A stretch of DNA of 64,000 bases from Aeromonas molluscorum 848. Lineage in GTDB: Bacteria > Pseudomonadota > Gammaproteobacteria > Enterobacterales > Aeromonadaceae. A program made the translations under genes and the position numbers. This document shows, piece by piece, positions 59,702 through 64,000 of this stretch. The stretch is taken from NCBI RefSeq assembly GCF_000388115.1, contig NZ_AQGQ01000001.1, positions 1 through 64,000 on the forward strand. Direction: 5' to 3'. How positions within the stretch are numbered: the stretch's first letter is position 1; the number at the start of each line of letters is the position of its first letter. A model generated the notes under the pieces. The model had not been told where the DNA came from and searched no databases. It saw only the letters and a program-made list of their open reading frames with translations.

Positions 59702-60712
59702 ATGGAGTCGGCTAAAAATTTCAATCTGATGCAGGCGCTCAAAGAGAACGGCATCTATGTGGTGTTGCTGGTGCTGCTCATGATCATCGTGATCAAGGAA
59801 CCATCCTTCCTGAGCCTCACCAACCTCAGCAACATCCTGACCCAATCCTCGGTGCGGGTCATCATAGCGCTGGGTGTGGCGGGCATCATCATTACCCAGG
59901 GCACCGATTTGTCGGCCGGTCGTCAGGTCGGTCTGGCGGCGCTTATCGCCGCCACCATGTTGCAGTCGCTGACCAACGTCAACAAGGTGTTCCCCGCCCT
60001 GGGGGAGGTGCCCATCCCCATGGTGATCCTGCTGGTGTGCGCCGTGGGTGCTCTGATAGGCCTGGTCAACGGCTTGATCGTTGCCTACCTGAACGTGACG
60101 CCCTTCATCACCACCTTGGGCACCATGATCATCGTTTATGGCATCAACTCGCTCTACTTTGATTCTGTGGGAGCCTCCCCAGTGGCAGGCTTTGACCCCC
60201 GCTTCTCCAGCTTTGCACAGGGATTTATCCGGATAGGCAGCTTCAAGCTCTCTTACCTAACCTTCTATGCGGCCATTGCCAGCGTCTTCGTCTGGGTACT
60301 GTGGAACAAGACCCGCTTTGGCAAGAACATCTTCGCCATCGGCGGCAACCCTGAAGCCGCTAAGGTCTCCGGCGTCAACGTGGCCGTCAACCTGGTCATG
60401 ATCTATGCCTTGGCCGGTGTCTTCTATGCCTTTGGCGGCATGCTGGAAGCGGGTCGAGTTGGCAGTGCGACCAACAACCTGGGCTTCATGTATGAACTTG
60501 ATGCCATTGCGGCCTGTGTGGTGGGCGGGGTGTCGTTTGCCGGTGGTGTGGGTACGGTCGCCGGGGTGATCACCGGGGTGCTCATCTTCACCCTGATCAA
60601 CTACGGCCTGACCTATATCGGCGTCAGCCCTTATTGGCAGTTCATCATCAAGGGCGGCATCATCATATTGGCGGTGGCGCTGGATTCGATGAAATACGCC
60701 AAGAAGAAGTAA
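59702..60712 (+). CDS. mglC: Galactose/methyl-galactoside ABC transporter permease MglC
   Basis: A 336-residue inner-membrane permease of the ribose/galactose type, identical in length to E. coli MglC. Eight to ten hydrophobic segments are visible. Family segments include ALGVAGIIITQGTDLSAGRQVGLAALIAA, NVTPFITTLGTMIIVYGINSL and the cytoplasmic loop IGGNPEAAKVSGVNV, which contacts the ATPase. It follows mglA by 16 bases. Confidence 0.96.
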   Translation: MESAKNFNLMQALKENGIYVVLLVLLMIIVIKEPSFLSLTNLSNILTQSSVRVIIALGVAGIIITQGTDLSAGRQVGLAALIAATMLQSLTNVNKVFPALGEVPIPMVILLVCAVGALIGLVNGLIVAYLNVTPFITTLGTMIIVYGINSLYFDSVGASPVAGFDPRFSSFAQGFIRIGSFKLSYLTFYAAIASVFVWVLWNKTRFGKNIFAIGGNPEAAKVSGVNVAVNLVMIYALAGVFYAFGGMLEAGRVGSATNNLGFMYELDAIAACVVGGVSFAGGVGTVAGVITGVLIFTLINYGLTYIGVSPYWQFIIKGGIIILAVALDSMKYAKKK

Positions 60713-60728
60713 GCACATTGGCAGTTAG

Positions 60729-60758
60729 AAAACGCAGGTTCGGCCTGCGTTTTCTTTT
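60729..60758 (+). terminator. Terminator of mglBAC
   Basis: Stem AAAACGCAGG/CCTGCGTTTT, loop TTCGG, then CTTTT, immediately before the chemoreceptor gene. Confidence 0.85.
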
Positions 60759-60767
60759 GGAGGTACC

Positions 60768-62501
60768 ATGGCTTTTAAGATCAAGATATATGCACTTCTG
60801 CTTCTGGCCATATTGATCACGGTCGCCACCTCCTGGGTGAGCGTCAATCACTTCATCAGCGGTTACATCCGTGACCAGGCAAGCCACAACATCGATGAGC
60901 AGATCACTCTGGTCAAAGAGAAGCTGGCGGGGGACATCAATCAGAAGATAGTGCTGGCTGCCAACCTCAACTTCGGGGTGACCAACGTCAAGAAAACCCT
61001 GGAGGAGACGGGATTCCTCAACATCGTCAAGGTGATTGGGGACATGGCCTTCGACAGCAATGGTGTCATCAAGGAGCCGGCCCGGGTCGAGGCGCTACGC
61101 CAGCTGATCCCCCAGGCTCGTAACCAGATCCAGGTCAGCGGCTTGCAACAGATAGAGGGCAAGCCAGCCATCTCCATCCTGGTACCGCGCGGCGATGATT
61201 CTGCCTACATTTATTACCTCGATATGAGCGAGTTCAGTGCCCTGCTGCAGAGAATGGGCGGCGAAGGCCGTCACTTCGAACTGGCCGATAGCCAGGGGCA
61301 ACTGCTCTATAGCGACAAACCGGATGGTGAGTCCCTCCCCAAGGTGCATGAACTGGACATTCGCGGTCAGCCGTGGCGACTGACCGGCTTCATCGACCAG
61401 ACCTATATCCAGACCATGACCCAGGCCATCAACGGCAAGATCACCCTGGCCCTGCTCGGGGTTGCCGTGGTGGTGATGGCGTTGGCCATGCTGGCGTTCA
61501 ATCTGGCCTATAGACCCATTATCTCCTTGAAAGGACTGGTACTGGCCCTCTCCGAGGGGAATGGCGATCTGACCCGGCGTTTACAGGTGGCCAGCCAAGA
61601 CGATCTCGGCCAGATATCGGCGGGCATCAATCGCTTCATCGCCCAGTTGCAGGAGATGATGCTGGAGGTGAGACAGGCAAGCGGTCAACTGCACCGCGAG
61701 ATAGGCGGCCTGACCGGGCAGACCCTGGCCGCGCAACGGCTGTTGGCGACCCATGTTAGCGAGACGGAGCAGGTTGTCACCGCAGTCAACGAGATGAGCG
61801 CCACCGCCGTCTCCGTTTCCCGCAGCGCCGCAGATACCGCCACCTTGACCCGCCAGAGCGAGCAACTGGCGATGGCTTCGCGGGAGGTGGTGGATACCGC
61901 TATGCGCAGCGTCATGGCTCTGGTAGATGAGGTGGAAGCGACATCGTGCTCGGTACAAGCGATGCAGCAAGAAGTACAGCAAATTGGTTCTGTCCTGGGG
62001 GTTATCGGCAGCATCGCCGAGCAGACCAACCTGCTGGCCCTCAATGCCGCCATCGAAGCGGCGCGTGCCGGCGAGCAAGGGCGCGGCTTTGCCGTGGTGG
62101 CAGACGAAGTTCGCTCGCTGGCGGCCCGAACCCAGCAGAGCACGGCGGAGATACAGGCCATGCTGGCCCGCTTGCAGCGCGGCAGTACTGGGGTGGTGGA
62201 GGCCATGTCCATGACAAGGCAACGTTGCCAGAGCGCGGCCGAGAACACGACTCGGGTAAACGAGTCTCTGGATACGATGATGGGCGAGGTGGTGGAGATC
62301 AATGGTCTAATCACTCATATCGCCACTGCCGCTGAGCAACAGAGTGCGGTCGCCGAGGAGATCAATCGCAACATGAGTGCCATCGCCGAAGTGATCCGTC
62401 AGCTCAAGGGCAATGGTGAGGCCACCGTCGCCAGTTCGGGGGCCATGAAGCAGACCTATGACAGGTTGGGCCAGATCGTGGCGCATTTTCGCCTGGCGTA
62501 G
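60768..62501 (+). CDS. Methyl-accepting chemotaxis protein
   Basis: A 577-residue chemoreceptor. Membrane segment 1 spans residues 6-28 and segment 2 about 224-248. The periplasmic part between them (about 195 residues) has a single-Cache-like look, with [12 protein letters not shown] and [24 protein letters not shown] domain follows (about 249-300), then a long coiled coil with the signalling tip [37 protein letters not shown]. No C-terminal receptor-methylase pentapeptide is present. It lies 55 bases after mglC behind a terminator, so it may sense sugars or MglB, but the ligand is unproven. GGAGG lies 4 bases before the ATG. Confidence 0.9.
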   Translation: MAFKIKIYALLLLAILITVATSWVSVNHFISGYIRDQASHNIDEQITLVKEKLAGDINQKIVLAANLNFGVTNVKKTLEETGFLNIVKVIGDMAFDSNGVIKEPARVEALRQLIPQARNQIQVSGLQQIEGKPAISILVPRGDDSAYIYYLDMSEFSALLQRMGGEGRHFELADSQGQLLYSDKPDGESLPKVHELDIRGQPWRLTGFIDQTYIQTMTQAINGKITLALLGVAVVVMALAMLAFNLAYRPIISLKGLVLALSEGNGDLTRRLQVASQDDLGQISAGINRFIAQLQEMMLEVRQASGQLHREIGGLTGQTLAAQRLLATHVSETEQVVTAVNEMSATAVSVSRSAADTATLTRQSEQLAMASREVVDTAMRSVMALVDEVEATSCSVQAMQQEVQQIGSVLGVIGSIAEQTNLLALNAAIEAARAGEQGRGFAVVADEVRSLAARTQQSTAEIQAMLARLQRGSTGVVEAMSMTRQRCQSAAENTTRVNESLDTMMGEVVEINGLITHIATAAEQQSAVAEEINRNMSAIAEVIRQLKGNGEATVASSGAMKQTYDRLGQIVAHFRLA

Positions 62502-62591
62502 CCAGCAGAGTGGGTTTAATTACGCAGAGATGAGCGGGGCGGCGAAAGTCGCCTCTTGCTACGGGGTTGGGTATCTGTGGCGAAAACCCAT

Positions 62592-62863
62592 AAAGATGGG
62601 GGCGACATGCGTCGCCCCCGATAGTCTTATCGTTCATATCCGTGAACGAAGTTGCTCCCTGCAATCCCTGACTATACCTCTTCCTTTAGGTTTCCCCTTC
62701 CCAATCCTTTGGGGTGTCCTTTAGCCATCATGGCCTGACGAGTCATCCATTCCCGTCGCACTTTCTCCATCCTGGGAGGTGTCCTTTACCACATCCTGTG
62801 GTGAGTCCATTTGCCCAACCCTGGCAGCCAATCTTCCTGATTGACTTCGACTGCGTCCGTGCA
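62592..62863 (-). ncRNA. csrB: CsrB-like small RNA (CsrA-sequestering)
   Basis: Read on the minus strand, about 270 bases hold 17 GGA motifs, many as AGGA or GGGA. Several sit in hairpin loops: CCACA-GGA-TGTGG, CTCC-CAGGAT-GGAG, AATC-AGGAA-GATT and TCGTTCA-CGGAT-TGAACGA. The segments AAAGGACACCTCC and AGGGAGCAAC also occur in E. coli CsrB. It ends in a terminator, stem GGGGGCGAC/GTCGCCCCC at 62598-62619, then ATCTTTAT. A promoter TTGTTA (62892-62897), 16 bases, TATAGT (62870-62875) precedes it. Such RNAs titrate the translational regulator CsrA. Confidence 0.88.
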
Positions 62864-63417
62864 GGAGTAACTATAAGGATTTTCGACTGGCTAACAACGC
62901 GATCTTGAAAAACGTTTTACCCCCTTGCTTTTCTATTAAGTCAACTCTAGTTAATTGTTGTTTTAAATCAATTGCATATCGTTTTTTATTGCGGTTTATA
63001 AGATGTGTCAATCCGACTATGCCTGTCTGGTTTTTGGCTTATCGCTCACACCTTCAATGGCGAATATCTCACAAGAAGCTCAAACCAGTCTCAGTCGAAC
63101 TCATCCGAATGGATTAAGCCGCAGGCTCCGCGTCTGTTGGCACTGATCATGGCGGCGAGGGCCCCCGATGCAGCCCTGAATGTGGGGGAGAGGCTTGTCT
63201 CCCGGACACGAACTCAGCACTGTCAGGGCGGGGAGCTAGGCCAGCCCCAGACATTGCCTGCAAAAGTGGAGAAGCTGGCCAGCGCAGTCCCTTCTGTTAT
63301 CTGCCGCCATAGTGACAAGAGGAGAGGGGTTACAGACGGGAGGATGGTGACTGCCGGTCGGCAGGGCGAGCAAGCGTCAGTGAAGCGGGCATGGCTATAG
63401 GGAGATGGGGTAAAGAA
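62864..63417. other. Upstream region of the CsrB-like RNA, no gene seen
   Basis: About 550 bases with no convincing gene. The part next to the RNA is AT-rich and contains its promoter. Two TGTGAG half-sites on the minus strand (63045-63050 and 63068-63073) lie about 190 and 210 bases upstream of the RNA start, the distance at which UvrY/GacA acts on E. coli csrB, but the second half of the GacA palindrome is poor. A plus-strand frame of 131 codons at 63005-63400 has no ribosome site and no family look. Confidence 0.5.
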
Positions 63418-63443
63418 GCAAGGGAAGGCGGGCCTTCCCTTGC
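63418..63443 (-). terminator. Terminator of the small secreted protein gene
   Basis: Stem GCAAGGGAAGG/CCTTCCCTTGC (63418-63428, 63433-63443), followed on the minus strand by TTCTTTA; 9 bases after the stop codon. Confidence 0.8.
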
Positions 63444-63451
63444 ATTGCTGC

Positions 63452-63628
63452 TTAGTAGTGTTGCGTGCCGCCGCGCCAGATGCAGACGTATTCGGGTACC
63501 AGCATTTGCGGCATGTTGTCCACATGGCATACCACCATAGGTATGGCGGGGGCACCGTCTGCCTGAGCCAGGGTTGGCGTCATGGGCAGAACCAGTGCAG
63601 CAAGCAGAAGCAGGGGTTTGATGTTCAT
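63452..63628 (-). CDS. Small secreted protein, 58 residues, unknown function
   Basis: A short gene with a full set of signals: AAGGAG 6 bases before the ATG, a typical signal peptide (MNIKPLLLLAALVLPMTPTLAQA) and a terminator 9 bases after the stop. The mature peptide of about 35 residues (DGAPAIPMVVCHVDNMPQML, then VPEYVCIWRGGTQHY) has two Cys 14 residues apart that could form a disulfide in the periplasm. No family is recognised. A CRP-like palindrome lies 56-71 bases upstream. Confidence 0.75.
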   Translation of the reverse strand: MNIKPLLLLAALVLPMTPTLAQADGAPAIPMVVCHVDNMPQMLVPEYVCIWRGGTQHY

Positions 63629-63683
63629 GGAGCTCTCCTTGATGACATTTATGACGGAAGCGTTAACGTCATATGGATACCGT

Positions 63684-63699
63684 TGTGATCCGGATCACT
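63684..63699 (-). promoter_or_regulatory. CRP-like site upstream of the small secreted protein gene
   Basis: TGTGATCCGGATCACT is a symmetrical TGTGA-N6-TCAC(T) palindrome fitting the CRP consensus at 9 of 10 key positions. A matching -10 box is not obvious. Confidence 0.5.
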
Positions 63700-64000
63700 T
63701 TTCTAGTTAAGTTGAGCAAACCCCCACTGCAAGGATTTTTCATAAATTCAACTAATGAAAAAAGTTTCAAAACAGTGAAAGACGACGTCACTGGAGTGAC
63801 AAGCCGCAAGATGCGTTTTTATTGCATAGCCAGCCGGACAGGCCCATGGATCTTGGGGCTGACAGCCCTTTCCCCACTATCCTGAGTCACTTGTCTTGAT
63901 CCAGAACAATAAAATATCTATGCATGAAATCATGGCGGTATGACTTTTTATCGCGATGATGTTCCCTCAAGACGATGTGAAAAATGCAAACACTTGCATA
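63700..64000. other. Right-edge region, no gene seen
   Basis: 300 AT-rich bases with no convincing gene. An FNR-like sequence TTGATCCAGAACAA (63896-63909, 9 of 10 consensus positions) may belong to a gene beyond the edge. A plus-strand frame at 63673-63885 has no ribosome site. Confidence 0.4.

Noticed and set aside
62704-62833. Two-copy imperfect tandem repeat of about 65 bases, first suspected as a repeat array
   Set aside because: The similarity comes from repeated GGA hairpins of the CsrB-like RNA read on the other strand; there are no regular spacers as in CRISPR.
62714-62908. Plus-strand frame of 64 codons
   Set aside because: It is antisense to the CsrB-like RNA and has no ribosome site.
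63045-63073. UvrY/GacA sites for the CsrB-like RNA
   Set aside because: Two TGTGAG half-sites are at a suitable distance but the matching halves of the palindrome are missing, so the site is not listed as a feature.
63005-63400. Plus-strand frame of 131 codons
   Set aside because: Low-complexity composition, no ribosome site and no family resemblance.

Overview
The window is chromosomal DNA of a GC-rich gammaproteobacterium, most probably Aeromonas (the species cannot be fixed from this sequence alone). The evidence is the close similarity of core genes (hslVU-ftsN-argS, rraA, mglBAC, nirBDC-cysG, recQ-yigI) to enterobacterial genes, together with a Pseudomonas-like polyamine operon and an ECF/ChrR pair. 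There is no prophage, insertion sequence, CRISPR array or large transferred island. It is an ordinary metabolic region that is unusually rich in readable RNA regulators and operators.

Layout. 1-8.2 kb (minus strand): end of malZ, an HDOD protein, a META-domain lipoprotein, yegD, ldhA, an SDR, creA, a frameshifted DUF962 gene, a periplasmic binding protein and a short DksA-like protein. 8.6-16.7 kb (plus): a polyamine catabolism and uptake operon (gamma-glutamyl-polyamine synthetase, polyamine aminotransferase, two binding proteins, ATPase, two permeases), then yiiM and tRNA-Pro(CGG). 17.9-24.3 kb: an AbiTii-like gene, yigI, recQ, a small cytochrome c, selO, a DUF3630 gene, yhhQ under a preQ1-I riboswitch, and a RyhB small RNA under a Fur box. 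24.3-30.3 kb (minus): rraA, cysG, nirC, nirD, nirB, with an FNR plus NarL/NarP promoter. 30.4-38.6 kb: the cecR-ybhGFSR efflux operon, a LysR regulator and a divergent, frameshifted MFS exporter. 38.7-43.4 kb (minus): hslU, hslV with a sigma-32 promoter, ftsN, argS. 43.7-47.8 kb: a Lon N-domain protein, an ECF sigma factor with a ChrR anti-sigma, uppP and an aldo/keto reductase. 47.9-62.5 kb: a galactose/lactose locus (galETKM, a GalR-type regulator, lacZ, mglBAC, a chemoreceptor). 62.6-64 kb: a CsrB-like RNA on the minus strand and a 58-residue secreted protein.

How the genes work together. The gal/lac/mgl genes share one operator: the same 16-mer lies before galE and lacZ and a close variant before mglB, so the LacI-family gene between galE and lacZ probably controls all three units. 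Nitrite reductase, its transporter and its siroheme synthase form one operon under anaerobic and nitrate/nitrite control. Iron (Fur-RyhB), queuosine precursor (preQ1 riboswitch) and carbon-storage (CsrB) regulation are each represented by an RNA element lying in sequence that looks empty to a protein-gene scan.

All calls come from reading the sequence. No database search or folding program was run.
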